DNA of 64,000 bases from Vigna angularis (taxonomy: Eukaryota; Streptophyta; Magnoliopsida; Fabales; Fabaceae): the NCBI RefSeq assembly GCF_016808095.1, contig NC_068975.1, positions 29,377,501-29,441,500 of the forward strand. Reading direction: 5' to 3'. Under the pieces are notes generated by a model. The model saw nothing but the letters and a program-made list of their open reading frames with translations. It searched no databases and had not been told where the DNA came from. Below, piece after piece: positions 47,101 to 59,600 of the stretch; position 1 is the first letter of the stretch; every line of letters starts with the position of its first letter. A program made the translations under genes and the position numbers.

Positions 47101-47839
47101 AAAAGGGATACCCATTGCACGGCCTCTTTTCTTTTCATTCCCTGAGGATGTCACAGCATATGAAATAAGCTCTCAGTTTCTATTAGGCAAAGGGGTTCTG
47201 GTATCACCTGTACTACAATCTGGGGCAACCACTGTTGATGCATACTTTCCTAAAGGAACCTGGTTTGACCTCTTTAATGTCTCAAATTCAGTGATTGCAG
47301 AATCAGGCAAGTATGTGACTCTCGATGCTCCACCTGATCACATAAATGTGCATGTTGGGGAAGGTAATATTTTGGCCTTGCAAGGAGAAGCATTGACAAT
47401 TGATGCTGCCCGGAAAACTGCATTTGAACTTGTGGTAGTTATGAGTGGCAGTGGAAATAGTTATGGTGAAGTGTATATGGATGATGGGGAAGCATTAGAC
47501 GTAGCAGGGGTGAAATATGAGTGGACATTGGTAAGGTTTTATGGGGCTATACAGAACAATATCGTTGTTATTACATCTAAGGTGACTAATGGAAGATTTG
47601 CTATGGACCAAAGGTGGATCATAGACAAGGTAACTTTCTTGGGGATACCCAAGCATCAGAAATTCAATAGAATGGATTTGTCAGAGAAAGAGTTGAATAT
47701 TGTGAATAGAACAAGTTCATTGACTAATGCAGTTATGAAGTCACATTTTGATAGCTCCTCTGAGTTTGTTACTGTACAAATTTCTAAATTGTCACTTCTT
47801 ATTGGAGAGGAATTCAAGCTGGAGATAGAAATCCAGTAG
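44132..47839 (+). CDS. AGLU: Alpha-glucosidase, GH31 family (copy 1)
   Basis: Five exons with GT-AG introns: 44132-44358, 44496-45205, 45747-45977, 46095-46741 and 46940-47839 (2715 nt, 904 aa, in frame throughout). A signal peptide covers about residues 1-26. Next come an N-terminal GH31 sandwich domain starting near VGYGYTI, the (beta/alpha)8 barrel from [18 protein letters not shown], and C-terminal beta domains. The catalytic nucleophile is Asp459 in WIDMNE and the acid/base is Asp558 in [10 protein letters not shown]. The sequence matches plant acid alpha-glucosidase (AGLU1 type, TDIDYMD) rather than alpha-xylosidase XYL1. It should release glucose from maltose and alpha-glucans in the apoplast or vacuole. 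ATG at 44132 was chosen over 44078, 18 codons upstream, because it gives a normal signal peptide and parallels the neighbour's ATGGCT start. Tandem duplicate at 49528. Confidence 0.94.
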
Positions 47840-49527
47840 AAGGGTACCTTTTAAGATTGCGAATTCCCACCGAGAATTTGTGCTTTCTTTGTGGTTTCAT
47901 CTCTGAGTCCTTTTTTCTTACCAGTGACATGGTTACTGTTAAGGATTTCTATTTCTCAGGTCACAGCCCCAACATCCATAAAATGTCAATTTTTGTGTTA
48001 CAAATAAATGTTACAGAATAGAAATGAGTATTATCTAGTAATGGTAATTGCTCACAATTTAGTTGCATGCAGGCTAGCAGTGCACTATTCATATGGATTC
48101 ACATGATTTCCACAAAAGCATCCTATAGACTTAAACTCTATTCTTATTATAAAACAACATTTTTTAAGAGAATATTTTCTTGTTATAAAAATAAATTAGA
48201 CTTAAACTCTCTTTTTCTTAATGACATCATAAATCCAGTATCACCTTTAAGAAGTAGGTGGCTTAACTAAACATAAATGAATAAATTTATAATTGAAGAA
48301 TACAAAGTATATAAACAACACAATGACAAAACTATAAATACATTCAATAATCCAATGATTTAGAATTGAGGTCAATGACGGTGTAAATATTTACTCTCCT
48401 CCCATTCTTTAAGAAGTATTTTAAGGATGAAACGATGACGGGTTTTGTATTTTAAAGTGAACAATATTTCATATACGACCTAAAAATGTTATTCAACTGA
48501 TTTGGATAAACTTATTTTAGTATACTAATAATTTCACATTACTTAATAGTCGAGACTAATATCACTTTAAATATTTCTTCATTTTCCTTTTCAATGACAA
48601 AACTGTCTCTGTATATTATGTTTATAATATTTTTCAACATATTTCAATGACATATTACAAAATCTATTTTACTTTTCAATTTTTTTAAATTATAATATAT
48701 ATATATATATATAAATTATCAAATCACAAAGTTAGAGTAAATATATTATTTATCGATATTTAAATTGAACTTAAAGATGACGCCATTTTTTTTAATAAAA
48801 AACTTTACTAAAAATATTAATATTTTATTTTAAAATATCATTTAAATGTTTAATATAAGTTAAAATTATTGCTTTTGTTGATGATTATTTTTAAGAATTT
48901 GGTTATCTAACATCAGTAAAATCTCTCCATTTTTTTATTCATATATCCATTTTTATTAGAATTATAATTTTGAAAAGCATGATTTCCAATTATTAACATT
49001 TTTGTACTTATAATAATTAATACACCTACTAGGATCGGCTCAACAGTAGGTTAAAAAAAAGGGATTTGTTATACACTAAATATAGTAAGAAGAAGAATTT
49101 TTTATACTATACATTGAAGTACTCAATTTTATTTTTGAAGTCAGCAACGTCGTTGTATACCCATTAATTCCAGAGGGCAAAATACAAGGTAAGCATTACA
49201 CTCAATTATTATAATAAAATATACTTAATAAATCTTATTTCAGAAAGAAAATTATTAAATTTATTTAAGTTATTCGTTATATTATTTTAATCATAGAAAC
49301 AATTTTACATATTATTGTAATAGTTAATTATTACAAGGATAGAATTTACATACTATATGTGAATGAATACCTGTTCTGAAACATGTATAGTTGGGCGAAC
49401 AAACCTCGGTCGTTGGTTCCTAGAAATAAAGGTCTTGTAAGAAGACATGTGCGTCAACTCAGCTTCGATTCCTTCCTTTTTTTGATGCCTCCTTCCAACA
49501 TCATTCCCTTCATTTCACACTCAACAC
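47840..49527. other. Spacer between the two alpha-glucosidase genes
   Basis: 3' UTR of copy 1, then AT-rich DNA without a gene, and the promoter/5' UTR of copy 2 (pyrimidine-rich CTTCCTTTTTTTGATGCCTC just upstream). A short TA run lies at about 48694-48712. Confidence 0.5.
48003..48008 (+). terminator. Candidate poly(A) signal, alpha-glucosidase copy 1
   Basis: AATAAA about 165 bp after the stop, in a context (CAAATAAATGTTACAGAATA) similar to that at 52953 in copy 2. The conserved position supports it. Confidence 0.5.
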
Positions 49528-52500
49528 ATGGCTGCACCCACTTTCCTTCTACTCTTCTCTCTCTTTATCTTTCTTTCTCTTATCTTCTGCTCAGCTTCAT
49601 CACCACTTGGATATGGCTACACCATCTCGTCTCTTCATGCTTATCCAAAAAACAACTCTTTCATTGCACACCTTAACCTTATCAAACCTTCCTCTCTGTT
49701 CGGACCCGACATTCCTCACCTCTCCCTTCATGCCAGGTAACAACCACCAATTAGCTTTTCTTAACACTTTATCATCTATGTACTTACATAAATCACTGTT
49801 TTTTGTTTTGGATATGGAAGCTTTGAGAACAAGGATAGGTTCAGACTCAGAATCACTGACTCCAACAACAAAAGATGGGAAATTCCGCAGCATCTCATTC
49901 CCAGAGTCTCCCCTTCTCAGTATCAACCTCTTCGCCACCTCCATGGTTCCCCACAGGCTCTCAGTCTCACACATCCAGACTCAGACCTTGTTTTCACCCT
50001 CCACAACACCACCCCATTTGGTTTCACTCTGTCGCGCAAATCCTCCAACGATGTTCTCTTTAATGCCGCACCAGACCCTTCCAACCCTCAGACTTTTCTT
50101 GTCTTCAAAGACCAGTACTTGCAGCTCTCCTCCTCGCTCCCGCCACAAAGAGCCTCTCTTTACGGCCTCGGGGAACACACCAAGAGCTCCTTCAAGCTCC
50201 AACCCAACCAGACCCTTACACTGTGGAATGCAGGTATTGCAAGCGCCAACCCGGACGTGAACCTTTATGGCTCTCACCCTTTTTACTTGGACGTGAGATC
50301 ACCCTCTCCAGATGGAAGAGTGACGGCTGGCACCTCACATGGGGTGTTGCTGCTTAACAGCAATGGAATGGATATTGTGTATGGCGGTGATCGCATTACT
50401 TATAAGGCCATTGGTGGGGTTTTTGATCTTTACTTTTTCGCTGGATCCTCTCCCGAGCTGGTGTTGGAGCAATACACTGAACTCATAGGCAGACCTGCTC
50501 CAATGCCTTATTGGTCCTTTGGTAAGTAAATGAACTTATTATCTTGTAGTTTCCATAGTGTTACTGATAACATAATTTACTCCTAACATGTGCAGTGAAT
50601 CACAATCTAATTGTTAATTAGTTGCAGTTTCCTTTTATCTGTTCATGTCAATCCGTTGTATCAATTGCCTTGTTATTCCACATTATTTTTGTCTCTTCTG
50701 AAGGTTTTCATCAGTGTCGATGGGGATACAAGAATGTAAGCGATATACAGAGTGTGGTTGCCAACTATGCAAAAGCAGCTATACCCCTTGAAGTTATGTG
50801 GACGGATATTGATTACATGGATGCATTTAAAGATTTCACCTTAGATCCCATCAACTTTCCGCTGGATAAGATGAGAAGCTTTGTTGACACTCTTCATCAA
50901 AATGGTCAGAAATACGTTCTTATCTTGGATCCAGGTACTTAATTTTGACACAAGATAAAAATCATAGTATGCTCTAAATGGTTTAGGACGTATATGCATC
51001 TTTTATTAATTGTTGGAAGATTGTGGAAACAGGTATCAATGTAAACGAGACATATGCAACCTATGTCAGAGGCTTGAACGCTGATGTCTATATAAAGAGA
51101 AATGGAACCAATTATCTTGGTGAAGTTTGGCCTGGACCAGTTTATTACCCAGATTTTCTTAACCCTCAAAGCCAATTATTTTGGGGTGGGGAAATCAAAT
51201 TATTTAGGGACCTTCTCCCTTTTGATGGTCTTTGGCTTGACATGAATGAATTATCTAATTTCATTACTTCTCCTCCCATTCCATCTTCTAATCTTGATAA
51301 CCCTCCTTACAAAATTAACAATGGTGGAGTTGTACGATCCATTAATTACAGAACAGTCCCTGCCACATCTTTACACTACGGTAACATCACTGAGTATAAT
51401 GCCCACAATTTGTATGGACTACTAGAATCCAAAGTAACTAACGAGGAACTGGTGAATATAACTGGTAAAAGGCCATTCATTCTGAGTAGATCAACTTTTG
51501 TAAGTTCTGGTAAGTATGCTGCACATTGGACAGGAGATAATGCTGCTACATGGAATGATTTGGCCTACTCAATTCCATCGATATTAAATTCTGGAATCTT
51601 TGGGATTCCAATGGTTGGAGCAGATATATGTGGTTTCGGAGGAAATACAACTGAAGAACTTTGCCAGCGCTGGATCCAGGTAAAATTGATCCTCAATTGC
51701 AGTAGTATAGAAAAGTATTTCTGTAGAGTGAAATGTTATAAAGTATTAAATGTTTTCCTTGCCTAAATATACAAGTAGTCACTTGTGAAATCTTAAAAGT
51801 ACTATGGTTTTTGTCTTGTTGAAAAAAATGGAGAAAGAAACTTTGAAATGCCATTGCATACACGTCTAATTCGTTTTTATCTATCAATGTAGTTGGGGGC
51901 TTTTTACCCCTTTTCCAGAGATCATTCAGAAATAAACTCCATCAGACAAGAGCTTTACATTTGGGAATCAGTTGCAGCATCAGCTAGGAAAGTGCTTGGA
52001 CTTCGTTACCGTCTTCTCCCTTATTTCTACACACTAATGTACGAAGCACATACAAAAGGGATACCCATTGCACGGCCACTTTTCTTTTCATTCCCTGAGG
52101 ATGTCACAACATATGACATAAGCTCTCAGTTTCTATTAGGCAAAGGGGTTCTGGTATCACCCGTACTACAATCTGGGGCAACCACTGTTGATGCATACTT
52201 TCCTAAAGGAACCTGGTTTGACCTCTTTGATGTCTCAAATTCAGTGATTGCAGAATCAGGCAAGTATGTGACTCTCGATGCTCCATCTGATCACATAAAT
52301 GTGCATGTTGGGGAAGGTAATGTTTTGGCCTTGCAAGGAGAAGCATTGACAACTGATGCTGCCCGGAAAACTGCATTTGAACTTATGGTAGTTATGAGTG
52401 GCAGTGGAAATAGTTATGGTGAAGTGTATTTGGATGATGGGGAAGCATTAGACGTAGCAGGGGTGAAATATGAGTGGACATTGGTAAGGTTTTATGGGGC

Positions 52501-52792
52501 TATACAGAACACTAGCGTTGTTATTACATCTAAGGTGACTAATGGAAGATTTGCTCTGGACCAAAGGTGGATCATAGACAAGGTAACTTTCTTGGGGATA
52601 CCCAAGCATCAGAAATTCAATAGAATGGATTTGTCAGAGAAAGAGTTGAATATTGTGAATAGAACAGGTTCAATGACTAATGCAGTTATGAAGTCACATT
52701 TTGATAGCTCATCTGAGTTTGTTACTGTACAAGTTTCTAAATTGTCACTTCTTATTGGAAAAGAATTCAAGCTGGAGGTAGAAATCAAGTAG
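49528..52792 (+). CDS. AGLU: Alpha-glucosidase, GH31 family (copy 2)
   Basis: Same five-exon structure and intron phases as copy 1: 49528-49736, 49821-50521, 50704-50934, 51033-51679 and 51893-52792 (2688 nt, 895 aa). Signal peptide residues about 1-24 ([19 protein letters not shown]). The catalytic nucleophile is Asp450 in WLDMNE and the acid/base is Asp549 in [10 protein letters not shown], so it should be active. The Ile to Leu change before the nucleophile is conservative. Introns differ from copy 1 (intron 2 is 182 vs 541 bp). Exon 5 differs at roughly 20 of 299 residues, but the start of exon 2 is much more diverged than its later part. Same predicted role as copy 1; a split in expression or substrate range is possible. 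Confidence 0.94.
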
Positions 52793-53636
52793 AAGGGTAA
52801 CTCAAGAGGCCAAATTCCCACTAAGAATTTGTGCTTTTGTTCATGGCTGCATTTGGGTCTCTTCTTTTTTCCACTGCGAAGATTACTATCAAGAAGTCCA
52901 TTTTCTCAGTGTCACTACACTAAAATTTATAAAATATCATGTTTGTATCATAAATAAATGTCAGAGAATAGTTTCATCATGGCCATGAAACTCAAGCATA
53001 AACATATCTGCCTATCAATAATATTTGTGAACTATATATTATCTATTACAACTGGAGTTGGCCACTCATAGTATTAAAATTAGCAGTTAACTTTATCCAA
53101 TATTTCTTGGATCGTACCCTTATAGCTCTAGACGTTCAATCCCTAATTGCATTCAGGCTAACAAGTAATGCAGTATCCAGATGACTGTATTTTTTATAGA
53201 ATAAAAATGATAACAAGAATTTAATACTCAAACAATATCAGTTGAGACTTGAGAATAGCCACCTTCATTAACACACTCTTAATTTTTTTAACAACTATTT
53301 TAAAAAAACTTCACCTCATTTAAATTTGTATTTTATAAACTCATCGCCTTTAATATTTGTGAATTTTTTGATAAGTCAACATTTTATTATGTCTTTAATA
53401 ATGTAAATATTTTTTAGTTGAGGTGTTTCTAAAACTGTCACAAATGATAATTTTGTAATAGTTTTAAGCCACGAAAACAGTAGCAAAGAGTGTTTTTTTT
53501 AACCCCTGGAACCGCGACGGAAAAACAAAAAAACCCTTGAACAGTGAAGGGTTTAAGAGCTTAGGCGCTTTTGTGGTGTTGAGCTGAGTAGAGTGTCGAA
53601 GCAGACGAGGTTTCTCTTACTGAATTTATTTCGACC
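52793..53636. other. Spacer between alpha-glucosidase copy 2 and the methyltransferase gene
   Basis: 3' UTR of the upstream gene, AT-rich DNA, then a less AT-rich 5' segment from about 53500 likely to be the promoter/5' UTR of the next gene. No other gene seen. Confidence 0.5.
52953..52958 (+). terminator. Candidate poly(A) signal, alpha-glucosidase copy 2
   Basis: AATAAA about 160 bp after the stop, matching the position seen in copy 1. Confidence 0.5.
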
Positions 53637-56600
53637 ATGTTTTCTCGCACTCGCACCTTTCCTTTCATTCCCATCGCCTCAAAAGGTATTACTTCTCTTT
53701 TGTCTTCTCTCTTTCTCTTTCTTCACTGACCTAACGCCGTTTCTCTTTCGCGATTCCCAATCAAGTGTTTGCCTCTCCACTCGAAGCTTTCTACTCCACC
53801 CACATTGGCGGCGATAAGCCCGTTCTGGTAAGTAATCCATTATCTTCTCATGAATTCGAATTTCTTTGCCATGCCTGCGCCATTGCCACCCACTGTTGTT
53901 CCACCAGGTTCGGGATTTTATTCATTCCGCACTCTACCACCCCTTACATGGCTACTTCTCCCGAAGATCGGGCTCCGTTGGAGTTCTTCCTAATGCTATC
54001 AAGTTCAATCAGCTTCAAGGTCTCGCTCTATGTATTTGTTTATCTGTTTTCGGTTAATTGATTTTCGAGAATTGATTAGTACTGTTACTAGTTATTGTAA
54101 ACTAAAATGAAGTTAATTTTGTTTTACTTTGTCTGAAGGAAGGTGAATATTGTACCTCACCCTATTTATAATGACCTTTTTACAATTTTGACTGCCGGTT
54201 ATAAATCATAATTTCGGGAATTAGCTTTAAAATATTTGCTTTGAATTGTTTCAGTTCAGACAGTTGATCTGTTCTCTGGATTCAAGGCAAAACATTGATT
54301 TTTACATTGGTTATAAGTTTTCCGTGGTTTGTACTTATGTAAGAGTGGTGACATTTCAGGCCGTAAAGCTTATATGAGATACTTGGATAATATTTACAGG
54401 CAGAGTGATATATCGTGGTTTACACCAGTGGAACTTTTTAAGGTACCCTCTCGATGTGATAGAGATTTTCCAGTCCTTAATTTATAGAATAATGATTCAT
54501 AACGTGGTTTTTATGGTTTTCAGTTTTGTATGTAGAAATTTTCTTTGTTTTTAAATAATTTATTTAATCAAGAATTTATAGTTTCCATGGACGTTGAATC
54601 TTAAGAGCTATTTTTGGTCAAGCTCAAAACCTTCTTGTCAACAGGGGGCAAACAATAGAAATTGATTTAAAGGATTAATTGCTCTCTGTTTTGGGGATGT
54701 GAGCATTACCTGCAAATTTGCGGTGTTAAGATGGATGCATTTAGGGAAAGTTCAGGCAAGAATTGACTAGGTGAGGCATCTAAGTTAAAATTGAAAACAA
54801 GAAGAAAAATTAACCTAGGTATCACACAAACAATGGGACTGAAGGACCAGGTCTGAATTAGATTCCCAAACTAAAAATCTCACAAGGAAAAATTGGATGT
54901 TGAAAATATAGTTTCACAATTCACTCAATTCATTGTTGGAATATAGATGGAAAGTCAAGCACAAATTGGACATGAAAACTTCGGTATGCAATTTTTCAGT
55001 ATTTGTGTTAATTTTTTTTCTTTGGTTTATCAATTTATAGTGAAATTAGTTTCTGGTGCTTGAAACAGCTGTAGAACCTCAACGAATATTTTTGTTTCTC
55101 TTAAAATTTTCCATCATGTATGTCTAAGCAGTGCTCTAGCTCTTTCATATTTATTTATTTATGTATTTACTTTTGTAGCCTTGGTATGCTCATGCTATTG
55201 CTGAAGCCATCATGCGCACTGCAAATTTCTCTGTTCCTCTAAAAGTAAGTGTCTTGCAATCTTGTTGCATTTGATCAGTGTTTCTTGTCTAGGTTCATCT
55301 GGTATTTTTCCCCAATCTAAACTTCTCTCTTCGTCCAGCAACTGGGCTATATGAGAGCCCTGCATGTGCTGCTATTCAGCACTAAACCACTTATCAGATA
55401 ATGTTTCACTTATTAGATAATGTTTCACTTCTCTATAAGTATGTTTCATACCTTTATATTATCTCAATAAGCCTCGTATTTTCTTTTTGATTATATAATG
55501 TAGTAAGTATCTTAAATTTATCTTGTTTACACAGGCTGTTCCTTTTTACTACTTCAATCAGTAGTTGATACTATCCTCTAATTTGCAATCAGATATATGA
55601 AATTGGTGGTGGATCTGGAACATGTGCCAAGGGTATAATGGATTACATAATGTTGAATGCTCCTGCAAAAGTTTATAACAGTATGACTTACATGTACGTG
55701 CCTTGATAGTCAATGTAATATATATTTATTATAAAACCAAATTATAGTGTTAGACATAGTTTTTAATTCTTATGTTAAGATAGTGGGTTTAACTTTTATT
55801 GTATGTACCTCTATTATCTGTGTAATTCATATGTTGCATAATTCTCCCATTAGTAACTTCTATGTAGGTCAATCTTTACTTTGGTGATTTTAGTAATTTC
55901 ATTGCAATAATATTAAAGGTGAATGATGTGCAGAAAATTAGAAATTAGGAAGCTGTGTCCCTTTTTATTTTACTTGACTGTATTCCATTCTCAGCCAACT
56001 TGGATGGGATGGTTTGGACCAATTCTTAAGGTAATTTTCTTGTAAATTATAAATTATTTTCAATTTCTGGTGCACTCAACTACAATTGTCAAAATTGGTC
56101 TGTCCCAGCGGGCCAGACTGGGCTGAGTTGTTAAATATTAGGCAAGAAGTGTACTAGACCAATGTGACATGGGTTTGATGGGCCAGACTGTTGATAGTTG
56201 CGGCCTTACAGGAATAATGTATATCCATTGAAAAGAAGACAAATATTGTGAATGTCTAATTGAGAGAGTGAAAATAATTAGGCTAGGAATAGATTTGTGC
56301 GGGCAGTATTAATATTATAAATTTTTTACTACATTTTAAATAGTAATAATAATAATAATTTATAGTTATGCATGTGTTTTTTATTTACAAATGTTAAAAA
56401 GTTAGTTGGGCAGCTGCCCCACACTCACATGTGGATCCATCCCTGAGTAGGTTCACCATTTAGTTAATTTGCCTTGTGTATCTTTCACTAGAATCATATG
56501 GTTCAAATCTGAATTACTATTCTTCTTTTTACCACAGCTCAGTTGAGATTAGTCCTTCACTTGCTGAGGTCCAAAGAGAAACTGTTGGTGAAGTGCGCAG

Positions 56601-59600
56601 CCATATACCAAAGTTCAGGGTAGAATGTCGTGATGCTTCTGACCGGAGTGGATGGGGTAGACTGCATTATAATTCTTCCGAATTACATACTATTGCAGCT
56701 TCCAATTATAAAGTGATTTAGAATCTAAAGATTAAACTATCCTATAGTTTTGTATTTACTATTATAATATTTAAATTTTTCATTATTATTGCTTAGGGTC
56801 TGCAATGGTAAGTCTGCCTCCATTTGACCTGGAGGTAATGTGTTCAAATATTTGAAACATCCTGTTTACTTGTGGGTAAGGTTGTGTACATTTTTCTTTT
56901 CCAACTTTGACTAAATGGAAGCCTCATGCACTAGGTGTATTTTTCCCCCCTTTTTTCTTATTAATAATTTATAACAAAATGGCAACAATGGAACAATAAA
57001 TATGTTCCTTTTATTTTTCCCTATGAGTGCTACAAGGATATATCTATTTGTATAACATTTTATTATGTTTATCATCTCCATTATTTACTTAATTTTCCTA
57101 TTCCTCATTTCTCTAGTATTCAGGATCCTATTAGTCTATCAATACTTGTGTTAGAAATCTTAATGCTTGAGGAATGCTTCAACTGGAATAACTTGTTGCT
57201 TTATTGTGTCTTGCCAACTGTTTTAATTCATATACGAGGGTATGGACTTCTATTTTTTCTTAGGGAACAATGTTGTGGAGGAGGGGAGGAGGTAGTGGAC
57301 ATCTATGGGTTGAATGGATGATGGTGCACTTTCAGATGCTAGAAAAGCTTTAGAAATTGCTTTTCACACCTGTTGCAATTATTGGGTTTTGGGTCAGAGG
57401 GATGAAAAGGAGAGTGAGACTTTGGATAATATTGAGTATTTTGACGGATTACAATGAGGTATAGGTTCTTAAAACCTATAACACTAATACTTATTTATAC
57501 TAACCATAGCCCCAATTTAAAAGGATTCATATCATGAGATAAGGGAATATTGTAACCAATAGTATGGAATAATAAGCAAATAGGGAAACTAAATTAATTC
57601 TCAAGAATAATACAATACGTTCTAAAGTATGATCAAGATAATGCTGAATGAATATTTTTGTATATTCTCATAACGCCAACTGACTGTTCTAGGTTGATGG
57701 AGTTATTATGGTACATGGATCTCAATTATTTACCTATCTTGCCCTTAAAACTTCCTGCCTCTTATTTTGGACGTGTGGTAACTTTGCTGGATAAATTTAT
57801 GCAATAATGCTAATATTGTTCCCTTCTTTACAGGGAATGTGGAGCAACAACCGTGTTGGGTAATAATGCTTGAGGTGTGTTTTATATTATTTCAATTGTT
57901 TCAAGCGGATGCTCTAAAACTTTGTGAAATGGTCAAAGAAAAGTTTCAAATCATATTCTTCTAAAGCAAATAATGTATTAGAAAATGGGGGAGAAAGCTC
58001 GTTTTGTACCACTAAAACCCTAAACTATGATGTTTTGGGGGATAAAATTGGTTAGAAGCCTATATCACGGTAGTGTCACTATGGCAAACAAAAAGTCACA
58101 TTTTGGCTGACGTGGCCACTATTGAAAACTCTACTATTTTAATTCCATAGCTGCCCATGGCCCTTGCTCTGCTGTTATGCTATGGTGCTGCTACTGGGCA
58201 CTATTCTGTTGCACGATGCTCAACTTTCATTGTGATTTCAAATAGTTAATTAGTTTGTACATGTCGATGAACTAAAATTCCCAAATTTGGTGCTGCCAGT
58301 GTATGATGTTTGTTTTATTGGCTGCCTGTAATATAGTGGCTGTTAGCTGCTATTACTGCACTCTGAACTGCTATTAGTAATGGCCAACTACAAGCAATCA
58401 ACCATTTAGGTATGGCTAGCAGCTGCTTTAATTCATACATGTATGATAATGGCCAATGTTGGGAACCTACCGAGACCTGATTAGCCTGTTCTCATAGTTC
58501 AAGGCACCATTTTACTGTTTTTGGCATTAAAAATTTGAGCTGGTAGTTCCCTGTCAGAAGCTAAGATCTGGCAATTGGCTATCTGCCATTATCAGTGCAA
58601 ACGCATCATAAAAAAATTGAGTCAATTCTGTGTGTTTTGCTAAGAATTTTGGTATTTAGATGTTGCAAATTGGAAATCTTCTTTTGCTGGTGCTTTCTTT
58701 CTCATTAATGATGCATTTTATTATAATTTAGATATTAACAACAATTACTTTACTTTGTGTAGGTACTTGATAATCTTCCACATGATCTTATCTATGCAGA
58801 GAATCAAATTTCTTCATGGATGGAAGTCTGGGTTGAGAGGCAACATGACCAGTAAGTATCAGCTTTATGTTTGGATGCTGAACATACTGGTGCACATAAC
58901 CCTTGACACATTCTAGTGCTTCATTTGGTAGTAGCTATTAGAAAATCTAACAAATTTCTCATGATATTTTTTTTATATCTTAGAATATTTTAGAATATCC
59001 TTGATAATGTTTTTTTTATTTTATGATTTTGCTTTCTTATTTAATCAGCATCTTTGTAATTATGGGTCTAATCGTATCATAGGAATGGGAATATTATTTC
59101 GTATATTTATTTGTTTCATTACTTCAATACAGTGTACTCACAGTTTCAATATTTCTTGCATCTTATTTGCTCTTTTTAAAACCCTCATATTAGAGCTGTA
59201 CCAATTAGTCTCCTCTTCCATCGTGTCTCTTTTTTCAATGTCACTATCATTTTTCTGCTGTCCTAATTGTTTTAACACTGCAAAAATATGTGGCAAGTGT
59301 TGTTCGGCAACATTGACTTTCCCAATAGGTATTTGCCAGCACCAACTTTTCTAGCGACACACATTGTGCTTGCCTCCTTTCAGGAGTTTGCCCTTTTGTT
59401 TCTGATCATGGCTTCCTCTAGTACTACACCTCAGTCCATTGATAATCCCCTGACAACTTTTTCTATGTATAAAGATTTCCTCTACTGGTATGAGCATGGC
59501 TAGACCATTGTTTCTACTACCGTGGTGTTTGTTATGCAACTTTTTTCTCACCAATGGTCATTACAGTACTTCTATTCCCATCCACGATCATTGGCTCTTT

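Noticed and set aside
53593..53817. 74-aa ORF at the start of the methyltransferase gene in another frame
   Set aside because: It starts at GTG and runs through intron 1; the ATG at 53637 with GT-AG splicing gives the family-matching protein.
56080..56210. Third copy of the hAT MITE in intron 6 of the methyltransferase gene
   Set aside because: Only short similarity (TGTCAAAATTGG, GGCCAGACTGGGC); ends and target duplication not found.
57240..58700. Further transposon remnants in introns 7 and 8
   Set aside because: Unusual composition in places but no termini, duplications or coding traces that can be defended.
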